DNA of 38,161 nucleotides from a virus. Position numbers and translations under genes: made by a program. The notes below the pieces were generated by a model, which was not told the DNA's origin, did not search any database, and was given only the letters and a program-made list of their open reading frames with translations. The stretch is from the IMG/VR virus record IMGVR_UViG_3300035703_000209, positions 1 to 38,161 of that record; one strand, given 5' to 3'. This document shows, one piece after another, positions 6,628-13,506 of this stretch. Within the stretch, counting starts at the first letter, position 1. The number at the start of each line of letters is the position of its first letter.

Positions 6628-7044
6628 ATGGCAACTCGCTCACGCATCGGTATTGAACTAAAGAACGGTTCTGTGCTCTCTGTGTATCACCATTGGGATG
6701 GTTATCCTGAATGGTTGGGTCGTATCCTGAACACTCATTACAACACTCGCCAGAAAGTTGCCGAACTGATTGATGGTGGTGATATGAGTTCCTGCTGGAC
6801 TGAAGACCGCTGGAATAGTGAGACTAAAGCACAAGAATACGGTCCTCAGTATTACTCTCAGCGTGGTGATGATTGTCCTCCTCGCCTTGATGCTGACCTG
6901 TGTGAGTATCTGCTCCCTGAGAATGGTGAAGAGTACCACTATCTCTTCCGTAATGGTGAATGGGTGTGCTACAATATGAACTGCTATGTTGAGAGCAAAC
7001 TCCCTGAAATTGTTGAAATTCCCTCTGCTGCCCTTGCTGTTTGA
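6628..7044 (+). CDS. conserved-type phage protein of unknown function
   Basis: 138 residues. The start MATRSRIGIELKNGSVLSVY followed by HHWDGYPEWLG is a layout I recognise from many phage hypothetical proteins ('MATRSRIxIE...VYxHWDGYPxxxG'). The middle has GDMSSCW and the C-terminus FRNGEWVCYN. First gene of a four-gene operon driven by the TATAAT at 6597. Function unknown. Confidence 0.8.
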   Translation: MATRSRIGIELKNGSVLSVYHHWDGYPEWLGRILNTHYNTRQKVAELIDGGDMSSCWTEDRWNSETKAQEYGPQYYSQRGDDCPPRLDADLCEYLLPENGEEYHYLFRNGEWVCYNMNCYVESKLPEIVEIPSAALAV

Positions 7045-7047
7045 CCT

Positions 7048-7233
7048 ATGAAAACTTCTACTGCTCTTGGCATCGCATTTGGCGTCATTGTTCTTGCTGT
7101 TGCTGGTCTGTTTCTACAGGCATGGGTGCTAGGCATTATTTTGTCCTGGTTTAATGTGACTCTGACATTCTGGCAGAACTTCCTTATTATTCTGCTTGCT
7201 AACTCTTTCCGCACTAACGTGAGTTCAAAATGA
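7048..7233 (+). CDS. two-helix membrane protein
   Basis: 61 residues with two hydrophobic segments, about 5-27 (TALGIAFGVIVLAVAGLFLQ) and 30-55 (ILSWFNVTLTFWQNFLIILL). It begins 3 nt after the previous stop and overlaps the next gene by 4 nt. Probably inserted in the inner or thylakoid membrane. Function unknown. Confidence 0.7.
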   Translation: MKTSTALGIAFGVIVLAVAGLFLQAWVLGIILSWFNVTLTFWQNFLIILLANSFRTNVSSK

Positions 7234-7352
7234 TTACCACAATTATGGCAGGATTTGCCTTTGGATATTGTGTAATGGACATCATTCAGAACTATCGTGC
7301 TCGTCGCACTATGAATGAACTTCTGAAATCTACTTTGGAGAATGACAAATGA
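7230..7352 (+). CDS. unknown 40-residue protein
   Basis: Begins MITTIMAGFAFGYCVMDIIQ, a weakly hydrophobic N-terminal half, then a basic helix (NYRARRTMNELLKS). Coupled by ATGA overlaps on both sides between two membrane proteins, so a small membrane accessory role is plausible. Confidence 0.6.
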   Translation: MITTIMAGFAFGYCVMDIIQNYRARRTMNELLKSTLENDK

Positions 7353-7756
7353 AACAACAAAACGGATTTATTGACCCTGCTGTTGCTGCTATTGCTGTCG
7401 GTGTGGTTGTGATTGGTGGTCTCATCTTCATTGGTGGTCCACAATACAATGTGTGGCAACAATCTCTTGCTGGTAAAGCAGAACTGCAGAAGGCAGAATA
7501 TACTCGCCAGGTAGCAGTTCTGGAAGCACAAGCGAAGAAAGATTCTGCTCAACAACTTGCCGATGCTGAAATCATCCGTGCTACTGGTGTTGCTAAGGCA
7601 AACCAAATCATCGGTAATTCACTGAAAGATAACCGTGAGTATCTTCAGTATCTGTATATCACTGGCATTGAAGATGGTGCCAAGAATGGTAATGTGACCA
7701 TCTACGTTCCCACTGAAGGTGGGATGCCCGTGCCTACGCTCCAGATGAATAAGTGA
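7349..7756 (+). CDS. SPFH/prohibitin-like membrane-anchored protein
   Basis: 135 residues. One transmembrane helix lies at about 10-30 (AVAAIAVGVVVIGGLIFIGG), followed by an Ala/Lys/Glu-rich helix (AEYTRQVAVLEAQAKKDSAQ) and the segment AEIIRATGVAKANQIIGNSL. That resembles the C-terminal helical part of stomatin/prohibitin (SPFH) proteins, which oligomerise on membranes. The beta-rich SPFH head is missing, so this is a short relative. It closes the operon and is followed by a strong terminator. Confidence 0.7.
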   Translation: MKQQNGFIDPAVAAIAVGVVVIGGLIFIGGPQYNVWQQSLAGKAELQKAEYTRQVAVLEAQAKKDSAQQLADAEIIRATGVAKANQIIGNSLKDNREYLQYLYITGIEDGAKNGNVTIYVPTEGGMPVPTLQMNK

Positions 7757-7778
7757 TACTTACCTAACTGGCACATTA

Positions 7779-7804
7779 CCCCCTTGCGAAAGCAGGGGGT
7801 TTTT
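7779..7804 (+). terminator. rho-independent terminator
   Basis: CCCCC-TTGC, GAAA tetraloop, GCAGGGGG, then TTTTT. Preceded by TGGCACA at 7769-7775. It is one of the few copies of the intergenic element with a real U-run, which supports reading the others as terminators. Confidence 0.85.
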
Positions 7805-7815
7805 GCTATTATACT
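7804..7815 (+). promoter_or_regulatory. -10 promoter after terminator
   Basis: TGCTATTATACT contains an extended -10 (TGC-TATTAT) and an overlapping TATACT, directly after the terminator U-run and 21 nt before the ATG at 7836. Confidence 0.55.
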
Positions 7816-7835
7816 GAAGTGATTGAGGAACTTTC

Positions 7836-7961
7836 ATGGATCTGTCTGAACTTCTTGATGAATTGCGGGAGATTGCAATTTATGAAACTGACCCTCAAGA
7901 TTGGATGGGATACCTGGAGGACGATAGCACCTGGGTGCCAGATTACGAACTGGCATACTGA
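7836..7961 (+). CDS. unknown small acidic protein
   Basis: 41 residues (MDLSELLDELREIAIYETDP), strongly acidic, ending YELAY. It is a single-gene unit: promoter just upstream, and the next promoter 27 nt after its stop. A GAGGAA about 6 nt before the ATG is a plausible ribosome-binding site. Confidence 0.6.
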   Translation: MDLSELLDELREIAIYETDPQDWMGYLEDDSTWVPDYELAY

Positions 7962-7987
7962 CCTGCTCAACGGCGCTTCTTTGCCTC

Positions 7988-7993
7988 TATAAT
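7988..7993 (+). promoter_or_regulatory. -10 promoter
   Basis: TATAAT 22 nt before the ATG at 8015, followed by ACACTCA, similar to the ACTCTCA that follows -10 elements in the 24-28 kb array. Confidence 0.6.
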
Positions 7994-8014
7994 ACACTCA
8001 TACGCAACCAAGCA

Positions 8015-8491
8015 ATGACCACCACCTTCGCTGACTACTCCGCTCAAGCAGAGGCACGGAAGAACATCGCAGACGCAGTTCTGGGGCACACCTATGCCCT
8101 CTGTGAGGCGCTACGCCAGAACTTCATTCAGTACAGCATTCGTATGCACGAACGTTCTCTGGAGCGCCTGGAAGGCAACACTGAAACTGGTATCAAGTAT
8201 CATCGGGAGCAAATTGATAAACTGAAGCAAGGTATCTGTAATTATGAGTTCTATCCTGAAACTGGTCGCAAGTATCATAAGATTGTAATGCTAATTCATA
8301 ATACTGCTAGTCCTACTGGTACTAGTCGTTCTGTCCACGCTTTTGTGGATAAAAAGACTGGTGAAGTTTACAAGTCTGCTTCTTTCAAAGCACCTGCCAA
8401 AGGTGTTCGCTACGACCTTCGCATTATTGAGCAGCGTGAATGGTTACTTGAGAATGCTGATTGGGCAGGTGCTTATCTGTACGCTCGTTGA
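8015..8491 (+). CDS. conserved-type phage protein (KAPAKGVRYDL type)
   Basis: 158 residues. The N-terminal half is helical and charged (RMHERSLERLEGNTETGIKY). The C-terminal part HAFVDKKTGEVYKSASFKAP, then AKGVRYDLR is one I recognise from many phage hypothetical proteins. Function unknown. Transcribed from the TATAAT at 7988. Confidence 0.8.
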   Translation: MTTTFADYSAQAEARKNIADAVLGHTYALCEALRQNFIQYSIRMHERSLERLEGNTETGIKYHREQIDKLKQGICNYEFYPETGRKYHKIVMLIHNTASPTGTSRSVHAFVDKKTGEVYKSASFKAPAKGVRYDLRIIEQREWLLENADWAGAYLYAR

Positions 8492-8493
8492 TT

Positions 8494-8628
8494 ATGACTG
8501 CTAAAGAAAAACTCTTATTTGTTTCTTCGTTCATTTGGTTTTTGCACTGGGGTCAATGTCTTACATTACGCACACTGGATATGGTTATCGCAAACGGGTC
8601 TGTGAGGATGTTACCGCTTGGTTTCTGA
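8494..8628 (+). CDS. doubtful 44-residue ORF
   Basis: Starts 2 nt after the previous stop and has a hydrophobic stretch (LLFVSSFIWFLHWG), but its second half runs in another frame over the start of the SprT-like gene. A small membrane peptide that couples translation of the protease gene is possible, as is a chance ORF. Confidence 0.3.
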   Translation: MTAKEKLLFVSSFIWFLHWGQCLTLRTLDMVIANGSVRMLPLGF

Positions 8629-9032
8629 ATCGCTTCTTTCCCCGCCACAAGATTACGGTGGATATTGTTCATCGTGGATTAAGGCGTGAGCATGTTTATG
8701 GGTATTGTGATGTTGTGGGTGAAACCTATCGCCCACGTCATTTCCTGATTGAACTGAACACCCATATGGAGGAGGAGTTGTATATAAAAACTCTTTTACA
8801 TGAACTGACCCACCTGCGGCAGTGGGTAGTCGGTTCACTGCGGTTTCGAAGCGGAAAAATGTATTATGATAAAGAACCAGTCGAATTTTATGACTATTGT
8901 CATCAACCACACGAAATAGAAGCACGGGAGCAAGAAGAAACCTTATATCTAGAGTACCTATTTGATAAGAATGGGTGGACGGTCCCACAAGTGGCACAGT
9001 TCTTTGGCAACCGGCTGTGCTCTACCCTATAA
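8556..9032 (+). CDS. SprT-like zinc metalloprotease
   Basis: 158 residues from the ATG at 8556; a TTG/GTG-type start at 8535 would add seven residues. HELTH (82-86) is the HExxH zinc site, and QPHEIEAREQEE (about 117-128) sits where SprT-like proteins have the third ligand. The preceding strand HFLIELNTH is the usual beta strand before the zinc helix. SprT/Spartan proteins cut DNA-bound proteins; phage versions are of unknown target. The end of the gene carries part of the TGGCACA hairpin (8992-9020). Confidence 0.8.
   Translation: MSYITHTGYGYRKRVCEDVTAWFLNRFFPRHKITVDIVHRGLRREHVYGYCDVVGETYRPRHFLIELNTHMEEELYIKTLLHELTHLRQWVVGSLRFRSGKMYYDKEPVEFYDYCHQPHEIEAREQEETLYLEYLFDKNGWTVPQVAQFFGNRLCSTL
8992..9020 (+). 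terminator. TGGCACA hairpin inside the end of the protease gene
   Basis: GCACAG (8994-8999) pairs with CTGTGC (9015-9020) across 15 nt. The element lies within the last codons, with TATAAT beginning at 9028 and overlapping the stop codon. Confidence 0.5.
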
Positions 9033-9033
9033 T
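9028..9033 (+). promoter_or_regulatory. -10 promoter, family A
   Basis: TATAAT, then GGTAATCAAGGGAACC, almost the same block as at 10992. The TAA of the previous gene lies inside the hexamer, so one gene ends in the promoter of the next. Confidence 0.65.
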
Positions 9034-9057
9034 ACCTAGGTAATCAAGGGAACCGCA

Positions 9058-9216
9058 ATGGTCACTGACACCGCTCAGGATGCCCAGATTCGCCGCTCTA
9101 TCCTGAAGGCAGTTGAATCTATGGATTTGCGTCTGCTGCAGCGTATTGCCTACGAAGTTCGCTGTGAAGAAATGGGAATCTATCCCGATGGTTGGAAACT
9201 CTACCCCGAAAACTGA
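9058..9216 (+). CDS. unknown small protein
   Basis: 52 residues (MVTDTAQDAQIRRSILKAVE), helical with a Trp-containing C-terminus (IYPDGWKLYPEN). AAGGG about 8 nt upstream is a weak ribosome-binding site. First gene of an operon running to 10996. Confidence 0.6.
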   Translation: MVTDTAQDAQIRRSILKAVESMDLRLLQRIAYEVRCEEMGIYPDGWKLYPEN

Positions 9217-9218
9217 TT

Positions 9219-9422
9219 ATGCAACTCTCCACTCAATCTGTTTCCAAAATTGCTGATGCACTCAAACCAGCAGTAATTGAATACATTTATGCTGATGATA
9301 AATTCACTGAATATATGCAAACTGCCATAGTTGAAGGTATTCAGGATACGATGGGTGATATGGACCAAGATTTGCTTTTTGAGATAGGTATGCTAATTTT
9401 TGACCGCATTGAATTGAAGTGA
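9219..9422 (+). CDS. conserved-type small acidic cyanophage protein
   Basis: 67 residues from the ATG at 9219, 2 nt after the previous stop: MQLSTQSVSKIADALKPAVI, then an acidic helix (GDMDQDLLFEIGMLIFDRIE). The layout is familiar from cyanophages. Its TGA overlaps the next ATG. Function unknown. Confidence 0.65.
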   Translation: MQLSTQSVSKIADALKPAVIEYIYADDKFTEYMQTAIVEGIQDTMGDMDQDLLFEIGMLIFDRIELK

Positions 9423-9736
9423 TGGTAGGTACTTTAATCGCTGGTCTTGCCTGTGGTATTGCTACATACTACGGAGTAGGAGACGGATTTAATGGACAAG
9501 TTACGGCAAATGGTGAGCGGTTTGATGCTTATCGTTGGACTGCAGCTCATCCTTATTTACCTATGGGTTCACGCATACGGGTAACAAATCAAGACAACGG
9601 AAAACAAGTAATTGTTAGAGTCAATGATCGTGGTCCATATTCTCATGCCGACCTTGATTTGAGTTATGCCGCATTTGCTCACATCGAATCGACCAAAAAA
9701 GGAAACGCCACTGTTTGTTGGAGAGTTGTTGGATGA
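9422..9736 (+). CDS. RlpA-like double-psi beta-barrel protein
   Basis: 104 residues. ATYYGVGDGFNGQVTANGER, then AAHPYLPMGSRIRVTNQDNG and VIVRVNDRGPY are the RlpA-type barrel motifs, with the His (AAHP) and Asp (VNDRGPY) used by bacterial RlpA lytic transglycosylases on denuded peptidoglycan. The first ~13 residues (MVGTLIAGLACGI) are hydrophobic and could act as a short secretion or membrane segment, but no lipobox is convincing. Likely a cell-wall enzyme or expansin-like factor acting at entry or lysis; activity is inferred. Confidence 0.85.
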   Translation: MVGTLIAGLACGIATYYGVGDGFNGQVTANGERFDAYRWTAAHPYLPMGSRIRVTNQDNGKQVIVRVNDRGPYSHADLDLSYAAFAHIESTKKGNATVCWRVVG

Positions 9737-9873
9737 ATAAATCTGAGAAAGATACACTCTACGTTACTATTGCGTTAGTGGTGTTCTTTCTACTTGACAT
9801 ACTGATAATAGGTGGTATATTATACAAAGGACATGCAAATTTTCCAGAACTCATTAAACATTTGAAATCATGA
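9733..9873 (+). CDS. single-pass membrane protein
   Basis: 46 residues with one transmembrane helix at about 9-31 (LYVTIALVVFFLLDILIIGG) and a short C-terminal tail. It lies between the RlpA-like gene and a secreted-protein gene with 4-nt overlaps on both sides, so all three may act in the envelope. Confidence 0.65.
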   Translation: MNKSEKDTLYVTIALVVFFLLDILIIGGILYKGHANFPELIKHLKS

Positions 9874-10244
9874 AAAAACTGCTTGCTCTTGCCGCTTCTC
9901 TGATTGCCGCTGCTCCTGCCGTTGCACAAGAACAAAAAGTATATCGTCCATTCCGATATGAAACACCTTGTATTCTTGAAGTAGGCATTCAAACTTATCC
10001 AGACACTTGTGTTGTGATTGAAACCCGCGAAACTGGTGGAGCACTTCGTACTCGCAATATCTTTTCCAATAAACATGCTCTTACAATCAAAGGGCGTTTT
10101 GATAAAGAGAAAGGTTATATGACGTGGGATAGTCATAATAAGTTTGAGTACAAGTGGGAATATAAAGTTGGTGGAAATCAGGAACTTGGTGTATGGACTT
10201 ATGTGATGCCTGGTTTCCTACTTCAAAACGTTAGTTGGGATTGA
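9870..10244 (+). CDS. secreted or periplasmic protein of unknown function
   Basis: 124 residues with a clear signal peptide: MKK, hydrophobic core LLALAASLIAAAPAVA, and AVAQ as cleavage site. The mature part is beta-rich (PCILEVGIQTYPDTCVVIET) with two cysteines that could form a disulphide outside the cytoplasm. Envelope location fits the RlpA-like neighbour. Confidence 0.75.
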   Translation: MKKLLALAASLIAAAPAVAQEQKVYRPFRYETPCILEVGIQTYPDTCVVIETRETGGALRTRNIFSNKHALTIKGRFDKEKGYMTWDSHNKFEYKWEYKVGGNQELGVWTYVMPGFLLQNVSWD

Positions 10245-10399
10245 TGGCACAAACAATCAAGGAGTTCTTTACCGAACGTGAATGGGAAATTATTTTAGAT
10301 GCTGTTGAGCAAGAAGGTATCCTAGAAGAAGAAAACTATGCCGATGAGTGTGGCATTATTATTGACAAAATTCATTCAATTTTAAAAAACTATGTTTGA
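10244..10399 (+). CDS. unknown small acidic protein
   Basis: 51 residues (MAQTIKEFFTEREWEIILDA), acidic and helical. Overlaps its neighbours by 1 and 8 nt. No family is recognised. Confidence 0.6.
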   Translation: MAQTIKEFFTEREWEIILDAVEQEGILEEENYADECGIIIDKIHSILKNYV

Positions 10400-10595
10400 A
10401 ACAACTGTAAACCTAAACGTTCATGAGATTGGTGTGATTTTATCCGCACTCCAGAATCTTGAGAATGCTGATGAAAATAGAATCGCCAGAGAATATGGAA
10501 GCGTTCCAGCACTGTATGACAAACTATATTCTCTCTGGGAAGTGATGGATACTTCGGAAACTGGTCTGAGGTATGATGTAGTTCCTTCTTTCTGA
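10392..10595 (+). CDS. conserved-type small cyanophage protein
   Basis: 67 residues: MFETTVNLNVHEIGVILSAL, then REYGSVPALYDKLYSLWE and MDTSETGLRYDVVPSF. This layout recurs in cyanophages in my memory. Coupled by a TGATG overlap to the next gene. Function unknown. Confidence 0.7.
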   Translation: MFETTVNLNVHEIGVILSALQNLENADENRIAREYGSVPALYDKLYSLWEVMDTSETGLRYDVVPSF

Positions 10596-10996
10596 TGAAA
10601 TTTGATTATACTCAAAAAAATATTGAGTATGTAATAAAACTGATTCGGGAAAATCTAACTCCCGATTTACTTGCATCAAAGTTTAAAAAGATTAATGAAA
10701 CCAATTCGATGTATGGACATTGTAAACATGCAAGCCAGGCGTTGATTTTGTTGATGAATACAAATCGATTACAGTTAATGAAGAATTCATCTCATGTGTG
10801 GGTTCAAGACGAAGATAAAATTTATGATGTAACATCGGATCAATTCTATTTGCAAGGTTTAACACCGTGTTATGAAAATGCAACAGTTGCTAACTATGCA
10901 CACACGGTAAAAGCGGATATTTTGATTGAAAAAGTTCTAAGGACACATTTCAAACTGGCACAGGGTAGTTGCTCTGGGCAAAACTATGACCTATAA
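10595..10996 (+). CDS. papain/transglutaminase-like cysteine protein
   Basis: 133 residues. YGHCKHASQALILL (C43 at a helix start), SSHVWVQ (H67 at a strand start) and YDVTSDQF (D78 or D82) match the Cys-His-Asp order of papain-fold enzymes such as transglutaminase-like proteases. It could cut or cross-link a host protein; no substrate is suggested. Its last codons overlap the next promoter: the stop TAA lies inside TATAAT (10992-10997). Confidence 0.6.
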   Translation: MKFDYTQKNIEYVIKLIRENLTPDLLASKFKKINETNSMYGHCKHASQALILLMNTNRLQLMKNSSHVWVQDEDKIYDVTSDQFYLQGLTPCYENATVANYAHTVKADILIEKVLRTHFKLAQGSCSGQNYDL

Positions 10997-10997
10997 T
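10992..10997 (+). promoter_or_regulatory. -10 promoter, family A
   Basis: TATAAT then GGTAATCAAGGGAACC, as at 9028. Preceded by TGGCACA at 10956-10962; a clear hairpin is not seen here. Confidence 0.6.
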
Positions 10998-11023
10998 ACA
11001 GAGGTAATCAAGGGAACCACCCG

Positions 11024-11242
11024 ATGAAAGGTCCTATCACCCTCACATCTGGTCAACTTCTGGATATCATTTCTCTTCTTGAAGAGAAAGAGGATGCTCT
11101 TTATGATGCAGAAAATAAGGGACTTTCCATGTATTATATGCAAATGGGAGTTGTCTTTCAAAAAGCATTCGACCGCCTTCAGGATCTCCCTGGTGAGCAG
11201 CGTGTCGTTGAACTTGTAATCCCCACTGCCGAACAAAAATGA
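11024..11242 (+). CDS. unknown small helical protein
   Basis: 72 residues (MKGPITLTSGQLLDIISLLE), helical and acidic, C-terminus VVELVIPTAEQK. First gene after the family A promoter; its end overlaps the next ATG. No family is recognised. Confidence 0.65.
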   Translation: MKGPITLTSGQLLDIISLLEEKEDALYDAENKGLSMYYMQMGVVFQKAFDRLQDLPGEQRVVELVIPTAEQK

Positions 11243-11388
11243 AAACATCATATTGGTTCCTTACAATCATTGCTATTCTAATGTGGAATGGTGTGCTTGC
11301 CAAACGTGACCAAGAATTGTTTAAGGCATATGATAAAGTTTGTGCCGAACTTCCTCAATCTCACCCCGATTGTCGATACGCCAAATGA
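11239..11388 (+). CDS. small membrane or secreted protein
   Basis: 49 residues. SYWFLTIIAILMWNGVLA (4-21) is a membrane helix or an uncleaved signal. The remainder is soluble with two cysteines (KVCAELPQSHPDCRY) that may pair outside the membrane. Confidence 0.6.
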   Translation: MKTSYWFLTIIAILMWNGVLAKRDQELFKAYDKVCAELPQSHPDCRYAK

Positions 11389-11597
11389 ACAACGAAGACA
11401 TTAAACAATTCATGACTGCCTTTGAAGACTTTATGAAACACTCTGAAGAAAACATCAATTCTCACAATCGTTGGGAAGAAGCACGTGCTTATGTGTTAAA
11501 CGGTAATCACAGAATGAATCTTATTGAAAACTTTATTGAAAAGAAAGCAGCAGAATTGGAAGTGACCGTTGATTATTATATGGAAGAGTTTATGTGA
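11385..11597 (+). CDS. unknown small helical protein
   Basis: 70 residues from the ATG at 11385 (ATGA overlap with the gene before), MNNEDIKQFMTAFEDFMKHS, acidic and helical throughout, ending YYMEEFM. One-base TGATG overlap with the next gene. Function unknown. Confidence 0.65.
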   Translation: MNNEDIKQFMTAFEDFMKHSEENINSHNRWEEARAYVLNGNHRMNLIENFIEKKAAELEVTVDYYMEEFM

Positions 11598-11767
11598 TGA
11601 ATGAACAGACAAAACTAATTTTTGCCTTACAGCAAATTGACAACCTAACGTCATTGATTGAGGGCAATGAATACCAACAGTTTTTGTATTCTCATCTAAT
11701 TTCAATCAAAATTGAATTGCAAAGACAGTTGACAAATCTCACACACTATTCTAAAATTAAGGAGTAA
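11597..11767 (+). CDS. conserved-type small cyanophage protein
   Basis: 56 residues: MNEQTKLIFALQQIDNLTSL, then IEGNEYQQFLYSHL and a helix ending ELQRQLTNLTHYSKIKE. Two amphipathic helices suggest a small dimer. The layout is familiar from cyanophages. Similar in pattern to 1945-2106. Confidence 0.7.
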   Translation: MNEQTKLIFALQQIDNLTSLIEGNEYQQFLYSHLISIKIELQRQLTNLTHYSKIKE

Positions 11768-11780
11768 TTTACAAATAAAA

Positions 11781-12011
11781 ATGAAGTATCTTTACATTCT
11801 TGATTACTGGGTTCCATTTCCTTCAAGTGAATATGGTGGACTCATTAATCTCATTGCCGAAAGTGACACTGAAGCATTTGAAATTCTTTCCAACGAAGAC
11901 TCATTTGATGAGCGTTATGTTGATAAAATCATGGAAAAAGTTGTAAATGCACAAAAGTTTGCTTTGGTCGATGAATATGAATCAGGAATTCTGGAAGCAT
12001 TTACTACTTAA
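11781..12011 (+). CDS. unknown small acidic protein
   Basis: 76 residues (MKYLYILDYWVPFPSSEYGG), acidic, with a probable alpha/beta fold. It follows the previous gene after 13 nt that include AT-rich sequence. No family is recognised. Confidence 0.65.
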   Translation: MKYLYILDYWVPFPSSEYGGLINLIAESDTEAFEILSNEDSFDERYVDKIMEKVVNAQKFALVDEYESGILEAFTT

Positions 12012-12016
12012 CTTAT

Positions 12017-12172
12017 ATGGAAGAAAAACTTTATCGAATTGAAGAATTTTTTACAACTGGATGGGAAATTGTTGAAGAACACCTAACTCGTTCAGAAGCA
12101 TCAAGACGTCTTGAAAGTTTAATGAATGATGGAATCAGCCCAACTCGTCTCAGAGCAACTCGTGAAGATTGA
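12017..12172 (+). CDS. conserved-type small cyanophage protein
   Basis: 51 residues: MEEKLYRIEEFFTTGWEIVE, then TRSEASRRLESLMNDGISPT. This 'YRIEExxTTGWE' layout recurs in cyanophages in my memory, often in several paralogues. Function unknown. Confidence 0.7.
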   Translation: MEEKLYRIEEFFTTGWEIVEEHLTRSEASRRLESLMNDGISPTRLRATRED

Positions 12173-12443
12173 ATTTCCACATAAAGCACCTAAAGGTTAT
12201 TGTTATGAAATTGAACCCTTTCAACGTAATGTTATTGCAATCTGGATTCATCATCTTCGCAGGTTTGATTACAATAATGGTGGGAATGTTCGCTGCATCT
12301 GGGGATTCTACAACACAAAAACAAATTCCTATCATGCACCCATCAACTCATCCAAGTGTGGAAATAAAATAGATGTCCAAAAAACTTCTCCTTATTCCGC
12401 AATGATTATAAAACAAACTCCGCTTGAAGCGGCATATGTATGA
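12126..12443 (+). CDS. conserved-type cyanophage protein
   Basis: Up to 105 residues. The conserved-looking core is KAPKGYCYEIEPFQRNVIAI, RFDYNNGGNVRCIWGFYNTK and IKQTPLEAAYV. The ATG at 12126 overlaps the upstream gene by 47 nt; a GTG at 12162 (VKIEFPHKAPKG) would give 93 residues with an 11-nt overlap and is a good alternative. Function unknown. Confidence 0.7.
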   Translation: MMESAQLVSEQLVKIEFPHKAPKGYCYEIEPFQRNVIAIWIHHLRRFDYNNGGNVRCIWGFYNTKTNSYHAPINSSKCGNKIDVQKTSPYSAMIIKQTPLEAAYV

Positions 12444-12675
12444 ACCACAGGTAAACGATTATGTTGAGTGGGATAATCAACGTAAATTAGAGGGTTGGGT
12501 ATACTTTAAAGAAAAAGAATATCTAACTATTGAGATTTCTGTTCGTCCAAAGGATTGTGATAATTATCAGGCATGTTGCTTACATAGAAATGAAAGGGTT
12601 TTAGTTTTGTGTTATCGTAATCAATGGAAAGAACTTAAATATATAAAAAGTAGAAAATCTAGATATGAAGAATAA
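12436..12675 (+). CDS. conserved-type small cyanophage protein
   Basis: 79 residues from the ATG at 12436: MYEPQVNDYVEWDNQRKLEG, WVYFKEKEYLTIEISVRPK, HRNERVLVLCYRNQWKEL. It is beta-rich, possibly an OB- or SH3-like barrel. The layout recurs in cyanophages in my memory. The in-frame ATG at 12424 lies further inside the previous gene. Confidence 0.72.
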   Translation: MYEPQVNDYVEWDNQRKLEGWVYFKEKEYLTIEISVRPKDCDNYQACCLHRNERVLVLCYRNQWKELKYIKSRKSRYEE

Positions 12676-12874
12676 AAATATATGGCGCTGGTGGGCAAAA
12701 TCTTTAGGAGAAAAAGCTTCAAAATCAAATAAAGAGGCAGATACAATTGCCATGATACGTACATTTATTTTTACTACATATCTTATAACAAATTGCTTTA
12801 TTGTTGCTGGTGTCATAAGGCACTGGAATGATGTAGAATATGTAAGACCACAATCATCATATGAAATAAAATGA
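12665..12874 (+). CDS. conserved-type single-pass membrane protein
   Basis: 69 residues: MKNKNIWRWWAKSLGEKASK, then a transmembrane helix (MIRTFIFTTYLITNCFIVAG) and VIRHWNDVEYV. Basic, Trp-rich N-terminus, probably cytoplasmic. Overlaps the next gene by 4 nt. Confidence 0.72.
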   Translation: MKNKNIWRWWAKSLGEKASKSNKEADTIAMIRTFIFTTYLITNCFIVAGVIRHWNDVEYVRPQSSYEIK

Positions 12875-13506
12875 GTCGATATCGAAGAGAACTATTTCCA
12901 ATTTCTATATTTCATAGTTCTGTAGAAGACAATCAAAAGTTAAAAAATTTAATTCTTCCTTATATTGAAAGTTGTAAAGATAAATTATCATCTTCTTCTC
13001 CAGAAGGTTGGTTAACAACGAATATTATTACTTCATTTGAAAATGATCAATTAAATCGTATATTTTTTGATGATGGTGAAATTTCAAATGAGGTTAGAGG
13101 GCAATATATTAATGTACTAAAGACTTTTTTTGACCAGAATTGGGAAACGGATATTGATTCCATGTGGTTTAATTATTATGATAATGGTCAATATCAAGAG
13201 GCACATACGCATATGGGGGATTATAATAAACCTATACACTTTGCATGTGTTCATTTCCTTTCTTATGATTCATCAGTCCATTCTCCTTTAACATTTACCG
13301 ATCCACTTTCAAGAATTAGAACTACTTCTATTGAATTTAAATCATCAAAATATGGTGAAAAGTGTAGTGTAAAAGCAAAAGAAGGTGATTTAATTATGTT
13401 CCCATGTTATTTGGAGCACGAGGTTAAATCTGGACCACCAACTCCAAATAATCCAAGAGTTACAATTTCATTTAATGTTAGGGTTTTAAAATATGGGGAT
13501 GAATGA
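12871..13506 (+). CDS. 2OG-Fe(II) oxygenase (TIGR02466-like)
   Basis: 211 residues. MWFNYYDNGQYQEAHTHMGD places H112 and H114 in the iron-binding strand; DLIMFPCYLEHEV gives the distal H183; NPRVTISFN gives the Arg (196) that holds 2-oxoglutarate. This family hydroxylates unknown targets in phages. It is the first of four such genes around the adhesin at 14013-15170. Product and start are convincing; the substrate is not known. Confidence 0.8.
   Translation: MSRYRRELFPISIFHSSVEDNQKLKNLILPYIESCKDKLSSSSPEGWLTTNIITSFENDQLNRIFFDDGEISNEVRGQYINVLKTFFDQNWETDIDSMWFNYYDNGQYQEAHTHMGDYNKPIHFACVHFLSYDSSVHSPLTFTDPLSRIRTTSIEFKSSKYGEKCSVKAKEGDLIMFPCYLEHEVKSGPPTPNNPRVTISFNVRVLKYGDE

Noticed and set aside
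12169-12372. 67-codon ORF with a hydrophobic stretch
   Set aside because: It is the +1 shadow of the conserved-type protein at 12126-12443.
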